Counted from the first letter of the stretch, positions 8,901 through 18,040 are shown. The stretch: 64,000 bases of DNA from Akkermansia muciniphila (GCA_945870025.1 CAMBQN010000005.1:62001-126000), one strand, 5' to 3'. The notes: generated from the letters alone by a model not told the origin. Translations and numbers: made by a program.

Positions 8901-11246
8901 GTCTATGATTTCTGCAATGACCGCCTGCGCCTGTGCGCCATCCCGCCGGGCCAACCCCTGGTACCAACTGAACACGTCGCCGTCCCACACGTCTTTGGCG
9001 GAACGCGCTTGGATCGCCTTGGCCAGCACCGCCGCGAGTTTGTCGCGCAGCTCATTGTCTTCGGCTCGCGGACGAAGCCCCCTCTCATCCATTCCCCAAC
9101 CGCTTCGTTTCGCGATCATGCGCATGCAGACCGTCGCGCCGCGCTGCGTTGGGTCGTTCATCCGCACGCCGAGCTGGTCGGCCAGCATTTCGATCTGCGC
9201 ATCCAAACACGCCAGCGCGTCGGCGCGTGGCGTCATGAGGAACTCGAGCAGCGTCTCTCCAAAGGGAGTCTTGTTCTTCTGGTACTCGCGAATGGATGCA
9301 TACAGGGACTTGGCCAACGGCGCATACGCGGCGGCGTCTCCGGCATCCACGGCTTGGATCAGCATGGCGATGTCCCGGCACTGCTGATTCGGCGCCCTGG
9401 ACGGGTCGACTTGGGCTGCAATAGCCTGCTGGAACGCCTCTTCGATCTTGGCGATCTGGTTCACGACGGCTTCCATTTCCACACGTCGTTTGACATCCGC
9501 CTCGCTGGCCTTGCCGGCTAGGCTATCGGCCTGCTTGCGCATCGTCTGGCTCCATCCGCGAAAGGCGGTCCGCGCAGCCTCGAAAATCTGTTCGCGACGC
9601 TCAACCCCGGGAGCAGGCACGAACGGCGCCCAGTCCAGCTTGCCCAGAATGGCAATAAAGCGATTGCGGCGCACCGCATCCGTGCTGCAATAATTCCAAG
9701 CGTTGAGCAGCGCCTGACGGATATGCTGGGATGAGAAAGGCGTCATCACGCTGTTCAAGAGCAATCCTTCCAAAAAGGCCATCTGTGCTTCCTGAGCATA
9801 AGCGTCCCGGTCGGTCGGTTTAGACAATCCCTTCAGGTTGACCCACGCGGGAATGAGCTGGTTCACGACCAGATACGGGAAGACTTCGTTCTTACTCTCA
9901 TCCCGGAAGGGCAGATACCACGACTCTTGCGCAAGCAGGTGCTGGAACGAACCATTAGGATCGTTCGCCGCCGCCATGGCGTTGATCACCGCTGCGTTGT
10001 TAAACGTCTGACCGGCCAGGAACGGGGCCTGAGCCTTGTATACGGCCATGTTGGTGGCCTGCACGATCCACGGCAGCCGTGCCGTTGCCACCGCCTTTTG
10101 GAACGCCTGCGGGTGCTTGCCGCCCAGCGCGATCCACTGGTCGGCCGTCGCCAGGCCGGCGGGAAGCCAAACCCACGACCAGTTGAGGAACGCGATCTGC
10201 TCGGCTTCGGAAAGCTTGCTGAATCCGGTGGTGACGAAGAACTCGCTCTTCTGTTCTGCGGCCGCGCTCCAGATGGTTGAATCCGGCTGTCCCTGATGAC
10301 GGCCTTGAACAGCCGGCAGATCGGGTCCGCCAGCCAATGCCGCCATGATTTGGCGCAGCGTGTTTGCGGTCGGCGCGCAGTCCAGATAGGCCCGCGCGGC
10401 GGCGATGACCGGTTCGATGGCTCGGGCCAGCGTGGCAGCATCACGCCCGGCGCGGGCCTCATGAAACGCGATGTTCTCGATCAGGAAGGCGAGGCGCGCC
10501 TGGCGTGTCGGATCGGCGCGGATGAGCGGAACGAGGGCGCGCGCCGGAATGATGGCATCGGCGTTTCCGGGATAGACGGACTCCATCCGACTGATCAATC
10601 CGTCCAGGTGGTGCCAGTAGGCGAACCGCTCCTGCTCCAGCGGCAATTTCTCAGAAAAAACGGTCAGCAGTCGTTTGGCCATGGCGGCGGCGGCGCGGTT
10701 TTGTAAGCAAACGTCGAGATACGCCCCGTCGTATTGCTTGGGCAGAGCCGCCTGACGGAATTTGTCTCCGAATTCTTTGTTTGCGGTCCACGCCTCGCCG
10801 CTTTTCCCCATGTAATCCGCCAGAATTTGGAAAAGCTCGCCCGCCGCCTGGGATGAATCGACGTCCACCGGCGCAATCTGGAGGAACTGCCGGTAACGTG
10901 AGGCCGCTACCGGATAATCGCCCACCAGCTTCGCGTTCTCCGCCGCCAAGCGCAAGATCCGGGGGCCCGGATCGGCGCGCCGGGACAGGTAGCCGCGCAA
11001 GACGCCGGCAACCATCTGGGGCTGGCCGAGGTCGCGCCCCTCCTGCAACAAGGTAATCAATTCCTCAGGAAGTATGCTTTCAAGCGAGCTCTGCGCACCG
11101 CTGAGCAACTCGGTAAATCGGGCAACCCGCGGGTTTATGACCGCAGGCGCGGCTGCAGGCGCGGCTGCAGGCGCGGCTTCGGGTGTTTGTGCGACCGCCG
11201 CCCAGACCGACCCAAGCACGCACGTGCCAAGAATAAATCGTTTCAT
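2991..11246 (-). CDS. Giant secreted TPR and beta-domain protein (2751 residues)
   Basis: Start ATG 11246 (MKRFILGTCVLGSVWAAVAQ) has AGGAG upstream; an earlier in-frame ATG at 11288 would bury the signal peptide. The signal peptide ends near residue 20 and is followed by an Ala/Pro linker (about 23-33). Residues about 40-1330 are helical and TPR-like. Residues about 1350-2460 are beta-rich and contain repeated Ig-like segments, including one (GDHILQVLGGDKV, near 1395) also seen in the 781-residue neighbour. A seven-glycine run sits near 2205, and TPRs resume from about 2465 to the end (KTEFRAQADYLLANLAFEE, FYRTAAQVFGRL). It is probably a periplasmic or outer-membrane scaffold served by the downstream ExbB/ExbD proteins; that role is inference. 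No enzyme motif was recognised. Confidence 0.85.
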   Translation of the reverse strand: MKRFILGTCVLGSVWAAVAQTPEAAPAAAPAAAPAVINPRVARFTELLSGAQSSLESILPEELITLLQEGRDLGQPQMVAGVLRGYLSRRADPGPRILRLAAENAKLVGDYPVAASRYRQFLQIAPVDVDSSQAAGELFQILADYMGKSGEAWTANKEFGDKFRQAALPKQYDGAYLDVCLQNRAAAAMAKRLLTVFSEKLPLEQERFAYWHHLDGLISRMESVYPGNADAIIPARALVPLIRADPTRQARLAFLIENIAFHEARAGRDAATLARAIEPVIAAARAYLDCAPTANTLRQIMAALAGGPDLPAVQGRHQGQPDSTIWSAAAEQKSEFFVTTGFSKLSEAEQIAFLNWSWVWLPAGLATADQWIALGGKHPQAFQKAVATARLPWIVQATNMAVYKAQAPFLAGQTFNNAAVINAMAAANDPNGSFQHLLAQESWYLPFRDESKNEVFPYLVVNQLIPAWVNLKGLSKPTDRDAYAQEAQMAFLEGLLLNSVMTPFSSQHIRQALLNAWNYCSTDAVRRNRFIAILGKLDWAPFVPAPGVERREQIFEAARTAFRGWSQTMRKQADSLAGKASEADVKRRVEMEAVVNQIAKIEEAFQQAIAAQVDPSRAPNQQCRDIAMLIQAVDAGDAAAYAPLAKSLYASIREYQKNKTPFGETLLEFLMTPRADALACLDAQIEMLADQLGVRMNDPTQRGATVCMRMIAKRSGWGMDERGLRPRAEDNELRDKLAAVLAKAIQARSAKDVWDGDVFSWYQGLARRDGAQAQAVIAEIIDRDIFTKNNIGRYHASPVCSYMSLVREFPVLQSKYPSQSWFDERMAAEIKRTWKVDQSYWTYAGDTQKKVANAIAEKYASDTSYAVYLGAPGKPAVVSRDEYNAALERIKVASGAAYGDYQKKVEAEFGKTRFDSLAAGQLAITEMPVKTPEERKAFFDKLRAYVVIAKNAPYPLSMPALPQVSSLKLDGPVPLKEDEIQALAGCLLFTRWTSYAPTDESLILLVNDGLLARDKISELLPLIPEMWRIAASQPRPNTMAVLGGTTSKLLQESKIVPAAAHSAIGLAVADYRLPNDIRNALYAIRTKMQALVGEAAPVAITDRRYNILTAQTHFQAGRTDSAWDLYNKSPSLALTEFKDLDMSFLIWIIQRLTELDQYEPAEKLAQTLLSWIEEAPQGFDTVTRAQMLIVYADIAFRRQQYPQAKAQYERVAANKEFADTQGGYRAELKIAEVDRLMRAFEAALERLGKLDRLNDASIQAEARYQMAMVAYDQEDYGGARDQIARVFTLSPNHVEATLLEGKVNVKTGKLIEGTDLRISPPADEQNIIPGRPFKVNLEDRNLSIVRKATDIEMRVWTDSGDEEDFMLFPFGDSKTRFRGEIPTAMAGMVKGDHILQVLGGDKVHFGLSERFRKAANITRDTVGHLGVITDGALFTSSGSMPTLEEQARIVLETSLRGELEKSARSEGNTSLLQALNAPKEGAGTNVVLSAVRSTTEIKPGNPIYIRVVDQDRNTTHKKDTLTVKAMATSGDKVNRVVLTETDTHSAVFEGKLATLSAPATAFASDTLEGRDPTSVIVPDSTLLPWAGADDNNRSKMFTVDMKDNIAFGKLTLTADVPSRKLKRFALQTSMNGSSFSTVGSWPIAAADWDGSLRLRLINYGLPATSINGVTAAENMALIKDYFDVGRMQFDNPIAIMPGTMTGDLSQTVRAADAKLGGKSASGVTLAHLQGSFYIAKRQRRMFNVQSTRPPETDPAAKIVPKAAMYLAIDGAQGISQKGENAESLGKIYTLTRGYHTLDLYALIPSDATGDYQILWDVEADPYIAPVPEAIFTPAEWPEHQTPPGFKPTEIKANANGTVFEVAFAPESRGRTLRLRIYDFEAAYPEIRKIALTDVEGKQILPSKDNLIGMRTNDILEIVPGDKITITYEDTTALTPARKILESFLSSTFFNASLQAYLIESDVTKDGERRALLMPNNRFRPDLPMAIMVNDPDADETPAPDKVQVHVRSTITGNKTDLVMLETKPVSGAFVSRFFPIVDDPKRGADIKTSLEDDLVITYRDKENLDYGIPWDRVVQLQPPLEWMKSQMRVFDFSSKPLVEKVVTKSAAAPAAAKATDKKDFVAETIKPGYSLTGVRPESPIAKGPVKIPFCGTLTVELLNPYLAFSALSEAEISVQILPAGMQPAVTNGAPFDPSLPGTIRYRALLGGGGGGGVPLTYEPPKLIVDKFAGSVQDDGRYIFNIATAPGSLDQMKMPTYQDPEEDGVEMAGFGVGCITEDGKSASITRKFPWPTLRVRPDDRLRVALNSAPAGAEPTWEVWDVSMFGDPMFDVMDQRYQVPLTELYVGDRLYLRVVDLIANRTNDKDTVDVSVVINGVEEKANKVSLMETFENTGVFKSSLKLVYEGMTNETRLADEIGVPYGAAITLRYTDRDGRKLDRELSVFKGSDATVMPFTKRFNDADIAVQTQFTMAESYFELAKKYRALKEDETARRTIAQGKKLLEEAIRDFPKTEFRAQADYLLANLAFEEAEQTALPEKRSQLYREAATRFADVISGNADSEYAPKSQFKKALVYEKMGEIDTACEEYVKLSYRYPNHELVAETISRLGLYFFNKGRIIEKGAGEEADLVEKERRKLQARDFYRTAAQVFGRLSVRFPDHKLAASTKVLSAENWLRAKDFDKAITTYEAVVAEKKGAPDLIAQSMYWCGDAYMQTLNPTGAYRMFKLCTWDYPETKWARYARGKLTDKAFAEME
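4611..4632. repeat. (GCC)n trinucleotide run coding poly-glycine
   Basis: Seven consecutive GCC triplets on the plus strand encode seven glycines in the giant protein between two beta-rich segments. In-frame slippage would change only the linker length. Confidence 0.85.
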
Positions 11247-11312
11247 GAAATGTTTCTCCTGTTTCGTTCTGTACAATGGTTGTATCACATCCGCCTCAAT
11301 TTCGATCCGCGT

Positions 11313-13658
11313 TTAAGATCCTCGATTCAGACGATCCTCGATTTTTGGCAGCAGGTTTCGTGCGGTTTCCGCATGCGGGCTGTCGGGGTATTCCATAAGG
11401 AGCTTCTTGCACTTCTCTTGGGCCTTCGTAAAATCGCCCGTCTGGAAGGAGACCAACACCCACTTCATCAGCATGCTATGGAGGAACGAGGCGTCGGGAT
11501 AGTCTTGAAACGTCTGTTCCAGTAGTAAATTGGCCTGCCCAAAATCGCTTTGGGCAATGTAATAATCGATCACCTTTTCCAGGGCGGGGCCTGCGAAGAT
11601 ACTCTTGGGATACCGCTGTACACAGGTCATGTACGACTGGACCGAGGCGCTGTCGCCCGCTTTGAGCATCGCCTCACGGGCCTTGCCGACCAGCTTGGAC
11701 AACTGCACCTGGAACAGGGATTCCTGCGCCTTGGCAATTTCGAATTGGGCCTCGGCCTTGGTGTCCATGCTGCCGCTCGCCAGTTTCGTGATCTGATCGA
11801 ATACCGTGATCGCCAACGCATGCTGTTTTTCTTCCAGCCGGATCTTGCCTACGCCGAGCAGCGCGTCGGCGACCAGCGGCGAGTCGGGATAGTACTTGCT
11901 GAACGTCGCGCAGGTCGCCATAGCATCCGCAAGCTGGCCGGCCTCAATGTGCAGCTCCCATTTGGTTTTGAAAGCCTCCTGCTTGAACGCTAAGCCGATG
12001 TCGCGATTGGAGCTGCCGATGACTGTTTGTACACGCGAGACGCCCTCGCCGGCCCGTGCGATGGTGCCGTCCATCAGCCCCATGCTTTTAAAGATGCGGG
12101 CCAACTCGAGATAGGCTTTGGCCTCGAGTAGATTCTTTCTCGCCAACATCAGCGGATCATTCACCTGGGATGTTTCCGATATGGGGATGTTGTTGATTTC
12201 GCCCGCAACCGGAACGACCGCCTCGACGACACGCGGGACATCACCTTGGATGTGCAGATTGTCGGTATAGACGGCAACCACTTCGTCTTCGACGAGACAG
12301 GCGAGCTGGTTGTCAGACTGATCGGCCGACAGAGCCTCATCCGCACGAACGATGTCGACCTTGCCTGTGAACCGTCCGGTACGAACCACCGTGTTCGTGC
12401 CCTGCTCAACGAGTTTCACCTCGACACGGTCGCGCGTCTGGTAGCGCGTCACCTTATCTTCCGTCAACGCCGTTGCCACCTGAGCCTCGTCCTCCGATTT
12501 GACCTTGTGGCGGGAGATCACGCTCAGGGTGATCGTTTCGGGCTTGTCACTGGTATCCAGATCGACATCCACCACCTGGATGAAGAGCGGCTGTGCAAGG
12601 AACGCAGCGGGTGCGCGCTTATCGAAATCGCCCATCAGGAAGTCAATCGATCCGGTGGAGACCATGCGCACCGAGGCCGTGCGCAGGACATTGCCTGCTC
12701 CGTCCTTCGTGCTTTCATCAATGAACGTGGCGGTCACCTTTTGACCGCCCACCACCTGAAGCACGCGGTCGCCCGGTATGGGCACGCCGATCGCCGTCGG
12801 CAGCGAGCAGATCATGATTGGCGAATTCGGCGTCAGGAGCGCGCAATCGACGGTCTCCTTGTCGCCCGTATCCGTCTCCAGCCGCATCGTGATCTTTTTC
12901 CCCATCTTCAGCATGACGGGAAAATCGGCATCCTCGACCTTGACGTAGAAACGGCGGCCGGCCTCGGCAAAGGAGACGGTCGGACTGTCGGGATCCACAA
13001 ACGTCCCGACCAGGCTGAGCGCCTCGATTGCCTTGCTCCAGTTTTCCTGAGCGAAGTGGCACATGCCGATGCAATAATAGGCCTGGTTGGCCCACACGGT
13101 GTTCGGGTATTTGGTCGTGATATGGCGCAGCAAGGGGAAGGCCCGGGCGTACTGCCGGGTCTGAAAATAGGCCGTTCCCATGAGATACATCGCCTCCAGA
13201 AACCACTCGCGATCCTCGCCCGTGGCGAGCTTGTTTTCCGGCTCGAGCACGCGAAGCCGATTGAGGTAGCTAATCGCCTCCGGGATCTTTTCGTTCGCCT
13301 TGATGTAGTGCCTGCCCAGCGTCAGACAAGCCGGAAAGACGGAGCGGGATGACGGGAACTGCTCGATCACCGTCTCGATCATCTTCAGGCCGCGATCGCG
13401 TTCGTTCGAATCCAGCAATTCTTGGCCGAGCGCCAACAATCGCCGCGCTTCGAGTTCGCCCGCCGCCGATGCCGCCGTTCGGTCCGTGGCAGCCGCAGGT
13501 GACGCCGCCGCCGAGGGCTTGCCCGCCGCTGAGGGCTTGCCCGCCGCCGCAGGGACCTTGCCCTGCGCACGCGCCGGGATCGGCAGCATGAACGCACTCG
13601 TCCCCGCCACCAGGGTTACGACGGCAAAACAGGTGATTCTCTTGCTTTTAGTTTGCAT
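11313..13658 (-). CDS. Secreted TPR protein paralogous to part of the giant protein
   Basis: 781 residues; ATG 13658 is preceded by AGGAGG. The signal peptide ends near residue 31 (MLPIPARAQ). A low-complexity linker with AAGKPS repeats follows, then TPRs (about 70-230; LGRHYIKANEKIPEAISYLN), beta-rich segments (about 245-490), and C-terminal TPRs (about 515-770; FAGPALEKVIDYYIAQSDF). The beta segment GDRVLQVVGGQKV matches GDHILQVLGGDKV in the giant protein, so the two share a module. It overlaps the preceding gene by 11 bp and lies 66 bp from the giant gene: one transcript. Likely periplasmic. C-terminal YbgF/BamD-like TPRs suggest protein-protein binding, but the partner is unknown. Confidence 0.8.
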   Translation of the reverse strand: MQTKSKRITCFAVVTLVAGTSAFMLPIPARAQGKVPAAAGKPSAAGKPSAAASPAAATDRTAASAAGELEARRLLALGQELLDSNERDRGLKMIETVIEQFPSSRSVFPACLTLGRHYIKANEKIPEAISYLNRLRVLEPENKLATGEDREWFLEAMYLMGTAYFQTRQYARAFPLLRHITTKYPNTVWANQAYYCIGMCHFAQENWSKAIEALSLVGTFVDPDSPTVSFAEAGRRFYVKVEDADFPVMLKMGKKITMRLETDTGDKETVDCALLTPNSPIMICSLPTAIGVPIPGDRVLQVVGGQKVTATFIDESTKDGAGNVLRTASVRMVSTGSIDFLMGDFDKRAPAAFLAQPLFIQVVDVDLDTSDKPETITLSVISRHKVKSEDEAQVATALTEDKVTRYQTRDRVEVKLVEQGTNTVVRTGRFTGKVDIVRADEALSADQSDNQLACLVEDEVVAVYTDNLHIQGDVPRVVEAVVPVAGEINNIPISETSQVNDPLMLARKNLLEAKAYLELARIFKSMGLMDGTIARAGEGVSRVQTVIGSSNRDIGLAFKQEAFKTKWELHIEAGQLADAMATCATFSKYYPDSPLVADALLGVGKIRLEEKQHALAITVFDQITKLASGSMDTKAEAQFEIAKAQESLFQVQLSKLVGKAREAMLKAGDSASVQSYMTCVQRYPKSIFAGPALEKVIDYYIAQSDFGQANLLLEQTFQDYPDASFLHSMLMKWVLVSFQTGDFTKAQEKCKKLLMEYPDSPHAETARNLLPKIEDRLNRGS

Positions 13659-15414
13659 CTGTTGTTCCTCCTGAAGCTATTCCCAGCCGTTCCAATTCGA
13701 TATGCGCCTTGCTGGACTCGCCGCTTTCCTTGTATTTCTTCATGACATCCCGCAAAGCGCCAATGAAGTTGGCCGGCTCGTTCGCGCCTTGATAGATGTA
13801 CGCGATTCGTAGCGCCGCCCGTGGCGCCGACCCTTCAAAGAACTTCTCAACCCCGCGCAATTCCCCTATCGCCTGGTCCTTCTGCTTCAGGCGCAGCAGA
13901 TCCTCGGCGATTCGGAAGTATTTCTCCGGTTCGTTGGATGAGATCTTGTAGCACTCGATCGCCTCCGCGAATTTTCCGTCACTCTCATAGAGTTCAGCCC
14001 GCATCCACTGCGCACTGTCCGCATAGAGCGGCATCTTGACCACCTCTTCGGCGACATTCAGCCCTTTCTTGATGCGATCGACGACCTCGACCTCAGGACG
14101 GTGATAAAACCGAAGCAGCGCGAAACGGCCATAATCGGGGTCCCTCATGTTGTTGCATGCGTTGACGACCATCCCCTCATCAACCCCTTTGGCCCAGCCG
14201 ATGAATCCGTCGCGGTCCTTGTCGGTCCACTGATCCTGCTTGATGTTACCGTAGGTGCTCTTCGCCATCGGAATGTCCTTGAGCGAGGCCACCATGATCT
14301 TCATCAGCCGAAAAACCTCCGCGTTGTCCATCTTGGTGAAGTTGATCTTACCGTAGTATTCCTTGATCTTAGCCTTTTGGTCTTTCTTGCCGAACTCCTC
14401 CATGAAGCGGAGCACGAGATCGTAGATGCCGGGCTTGTAGGTCGAGGAAAACTGCTTGTCCAGGCGGGCCGCCCACTTGTCGATGTCGCCTTCCTCACGA
14501 TAGCGGAACTCGGCCCATGTCAGGCGGTATTCGTTGTCGTTGAGGAGGCGGCCATCCATGATGCCTGCCCAATATCTGTAGTACGCGATGCGCTTGGCGT
14601 CATCCTCTTTTTCAAAGACACCGAACCGGTCAATCATGGAAGGCATGTCCTGCCAGTACTTGGTCTCGTCCGGCGCTTCCGGGCTCTGGCGCGTGGTCTT
14701 GGCGCGGGTGTAGAAATCGCTCATCTTCTTGTTGTCGGTCAGCAGCCGGATGTAGATGTAACTCCCCCGCTCGATCGCCTGCCGCGCCGCTTCGGGGTGG
14801 AGATTACGAAAATCCACGGCGGCTTGGTCGTAATATTTAACCGCATCGGCGTACTTTTCCTCACGATAGATCTCGTTCGCAATGCCGACCAGAGCCGGTC
14901 CGGCCAAAACCTGCTTCACGTAACCGGGGTCGTCAACCATCGCCTTCCATGCGATCACGGCTTTCTTCGGGTTGCCGGTCTCGAAATGACAGGCCCCTTG
15001 ATAGTAAAGCGCGGCTGCGGCATACAGAACGTCATCAGGAAAGTAATCGACCACTTCCTTGAACGTCCGAATCGCCTCGTTCCGCTTGTTATCAAACATC
15101 TGGCTGCGGCCTTTGCGAACCAACGCGTAGGCCACTGCTGGCGAGCGTGGATTCGCCACGACAAATGAATTGTATTCGACAGCGGCCTGCCGATAGTCCT
15201 TGGCGATAAACACCTTGTTGGCCTTGTTCAACGTGGCCGCCTCAAAACTGTCCAGCTTCTTAAAATCGGCCTCCGAAATGGTGACCTCATCACGGTATGA
15301 CTGGGCGCGGGCGCCGCCGTTAGCCAACAGCCCGATGCATAAAAACAACGTACCCAGACGGCCGGCGTTCAGCCAGCCCCGTCTAACCGTCCATTGTGTT
15401 TTACTCGCCTTCAT
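13648..15414 (-). CDS. Secreted TPR protein, first gene of the TPR/Exb operon
   Basis: 588 residues from ATG 15414 (MKASKTQ); an in-frame ATG at 15441 would only lengthen the N-terminus before the signal peptide. The signal peptide ends near residue 38 (ANGGARAQ). The mature part is helical throughout, with clear TPR pairs at about 55-210 (RKGRSQMFDNKRNEAIRTF, YYQGACHFETGNPKKAV) and again at about 450-585. It resembles the outer-membrane lipoprotein BamD/YfiO group in repeat type but has no lipobox cysteine. Its stop overlaps the next start by 11 bp, which implies coupled translation. The role within the envelope complex is unknown. Confidence 0.8.
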   Translation of the reverse strand: MKASKTQWTVRRGWLNAGRLGTLFLCIGLLANGGARAQSYRDEVTISEADFKKLDSFEAATLNKANKVFIAKDYRQAAVEYNSFVVANPRSPAVAYALVRKGRSQMFDNKRNEAIRTFKEVVDYFPDDVLYAAAALYYQGACHFETGNPKKAVIAWKAMVDDPGYVKQVLAGPALVGIANEIYREEKYADAVKYYDQAAVDFRNLHPEAARQAIERGSYIYIRLLTDNKKMSDFYTRAKTTRQSPEAPDETKYWQDMPSMIDRFGVFEKEDDAKRIAYYRYWAGIMDGRLLNDNEYRLTWAEFRYREEGDIDKWAARLDKQFSSTYKPGIYDLVLRFMEEFGKKDQKAKIKEYYGKINFTKMDNAEVFRLMKIMVASLKDIPMAKSTYGNIKQDQWTDKDRDGFIGWAKGVDEGMVVNACNNMRDPDYGRFALLRFYHRPEVEVVDRIKKGLNVAEEVVKMPLYADSAQWMRAELYESDGKFAEAIECYKISSNEPEKYFRIAEDLLRLKQKDQAIGELRGVEKFFEGSAPRAALRIAYIYQGANEPANFIGALRDVMKKYKESGESSKAHIELERLGIASGGTTDAN

Positions 15415-15541
15415 AACCCACCGCCCCGCTTCCTCACCCAAAAAACCCGATAATCTTCGAGAGGCGTACTAGCAAAAAACATGCCAGAACGAAATCAGCC
15501 TCCGGCCCGCATGAAAGCATCCTTTGGAAGACAGTCCTTTT

Positions 15542-15571
15542 ACTTTACTGCATTTCCGCTCTGACGGTCAA
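15542..15571 (-). promoter_or_regulatory. Possible sigma70 promoter of the TPR/Exb operon
   Basis: On the minus strand TTGACC (15566-15571) is followed after 18 bp by TAAAGT (15542-15547), about 130 bp before the first TPR start. The 310-bp gap 15415-15725 otherwise holds only this and the kamA terminator. The -10 is weak, so this is a suggestion. Confidence 0.35.
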
Positions 15572-15634
15572 CTATTCCTTTTTGGGCGAATTCAACTGCC
15601 GTATCTCGGTTCATCCTGCGCCGGGAGCGCCGGC

Positions 15635-15688
15635 AAAAAAACCGCAATCCCCCAACCGGGCCGTTCCAGGCCCGGTTGGAGATTGCGG
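15635..15688 (-). terminator. Rho-independent terminator of kamA
   Basis: Downstream of kamA on the minus strand, a long hairpin (outer stem CCGCAATC/GATTGCGG, inner stem CAACCGGGCC/GGCCCGGTTG) is followed directly by seven T residues (15635-15641 as A on plus). This is a textbook intrinsic terminator. Confidence 0.88.
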
Positions 15689-15725
15689 ATCCTGCATACT
15701 CGATGATGCAGCCCCCGGTCACCGG

Positions 15726-17006
<1,281 letters not shown>

Positions 17007-17226
17007 TGCACCTCTCCTGCTTGTTGGGGTCTGTACCGGACCGGCGTCGACCCTAAATACGCCAACGGCCGGGCGCATCGCGCCACGGCCTGTATGCCTG
17101 CCTCCGAAGCAGAACATGCTTTGAACCACTGTGTCGTGTTTCCCTGCATGGTTGCTGCACGCTTCGCCTAGCCAGCCCTCGTCAACCGCCACACTCGGAC
17201 GGTCGAAGCCAAGGGGTCCTTTGTTA
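17007..17226 (-). promoter_or_regulatory. About 220-nt untranslated leader of kamA
   Basis: The predicted transcription start near 17226 is 220 bases before the kamA GTG. The leader can form a GC-rich hairpin around 17068-17093 (GGCGC-GAT-GCGCC core flanked by GGCC/GGCC). It is open in frame with kamA but has no ribosome site at the earlier start codons. No known riboswitch class was recognised. Confidence 0.4.
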
Positions 17227-17232
17227 AGTACC

Positions 17233-17261
17233 CATATAGAGTGTCTCACGAACACTGTCAA
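17233..17261 (-). promoter_or_regulatory. Sigma70-type promoter of kamA
   Basis: Minus strand TTGACA (17256-17261), a 17-bp spacer and TATATG (17233-17238). The spacer contains the inverted repeat GTGT-N7-ACAC, a possible operator. Confidence 0.7.
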
Positions 17262-17360
17262 GCGGAAAAATTAATAAAAAGATAAAGAGTCGGTTTTCGG
17301 GGCATCACCAAGGTCAGACAAGGGACGGGCCTGAATGGCGCTAAGTTAATCGATGCTTCC

Positions 17361-17441
17361 GTTCCTAATCGTAATCTTAATCCTAATCGTAATCTTAATC
17401 CGTTCTCCACCATGAGATTAAGATCACGATTAGGATTAGAA
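17361..17441. repeat. Hairpin repeat with TAATCC-type tandem arms
   Basis: The left arm holds two copies of an 18-bp unit (CCTAATCGTAATCTTAAT). The right arm carries its inverted complement (GATTAAGATCACGATTAGG), with an 11-bp loop. The following bases (AGAATTGCCGATTATGG) resemble the ends of the ATCGGT hairpins at 52.1 and 53.9 kb. Apart from the kamA leader and promoter, the stretch 17007-17662 holds only this. Confidence 0.8.
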
Positions 17442-17662
17442 TTGCCGATTATGGAGAGCCGTGATCTTGACGTTGATTCGCGCTTCTGGCATTCTTATCG
17501 CTCCGCGCACTGCTCCTGATCGGCGCTGGAATGCCTGCTTCCGATCCGGGCCATGCCACTCGGAAAGCGAAAAACGGGCCTAGCCGGCGGTGCGATCGTG
17601 GAGGCTGCGATGAACAGAACGGTGAACGGCGACGATCCGGGCGGTGAACGCCGTGATGAGTT

Positions 17663-18040
17663 ATGGATCCACCCGATACAGATGCGTGTCAGCAATGCGG
17701 CAACTGCTGCCGGGCGCCAGGATACGTCCGGCTGCGTCCAGGCGAGCCCGAGGCCCTAGCCGTTGCATTGGCGATGACCGTGCCGGATTTCCATGCGCGC
17801 TACACGCGGCTGACGTCCGACCGCCGGGGACTGTCACTAACCGAAACACCCGACGGCGCATGCGTGTTTTTGCAGGACAATCATCTGTGCCGCGTCCAGG
17901 CCGTCAAACCCGGGCAGTGCCGGGACTACCCGTCACAGTGGCACACGCCGATTCTGGACGCGCACTGCCCGAGATTCGAGCTAGGCTTGGACGCGAAGAG
18001 AGCTATTCGGGCTTGTGGGTCGTTAACGTCGCATAATTAA
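17663..18040 (+). CDS. YkgJ-family cysteine-cluster protein
   Basis: 125 residues. The N-terminal CQQCGNCCR gives the CxxCxxCC motif of the YkgJ/UPF0153 family, and further cysteines follow (DGACVF, HLCRVQ, GQCRDYP, AHCPRF), together a putative iron-sulfur or zinc site. RVQAVKPGQCRDYP is the typical family block. It is convergent with mnmG: its stop lies immediately before the mnmG stop on the other strand. The biochemical role of the family is not established. ATG 17663 is the first start that includes the cluster. Confidence 0.75.
   Translation: MDPPDTDACQQCGNCCRAPGYVRLRPGEPEALAVALAMTVPDFHARYTRLTSDRRGLSLTETPDGACVFLQDNHLCRVQAVKPGQCRDYPSQWHTPILDAHCPRFELGLDAKRAIRACGSLTSHN

Noticed and set aside
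17007-17261. N-terminal extension of KamA by 85 codons
   Set aside because: The extension would start inside the -35 region of the promoter and has no ribosome site; GTG 17006 has one and gives normal length.
17361-17441. Telomere-like or eukaryotic contaminating repeat
   Set aside because: The units are in an inverted hairpin of about 80 bp between bacterial genes, and similar hairpins occur in the same window.
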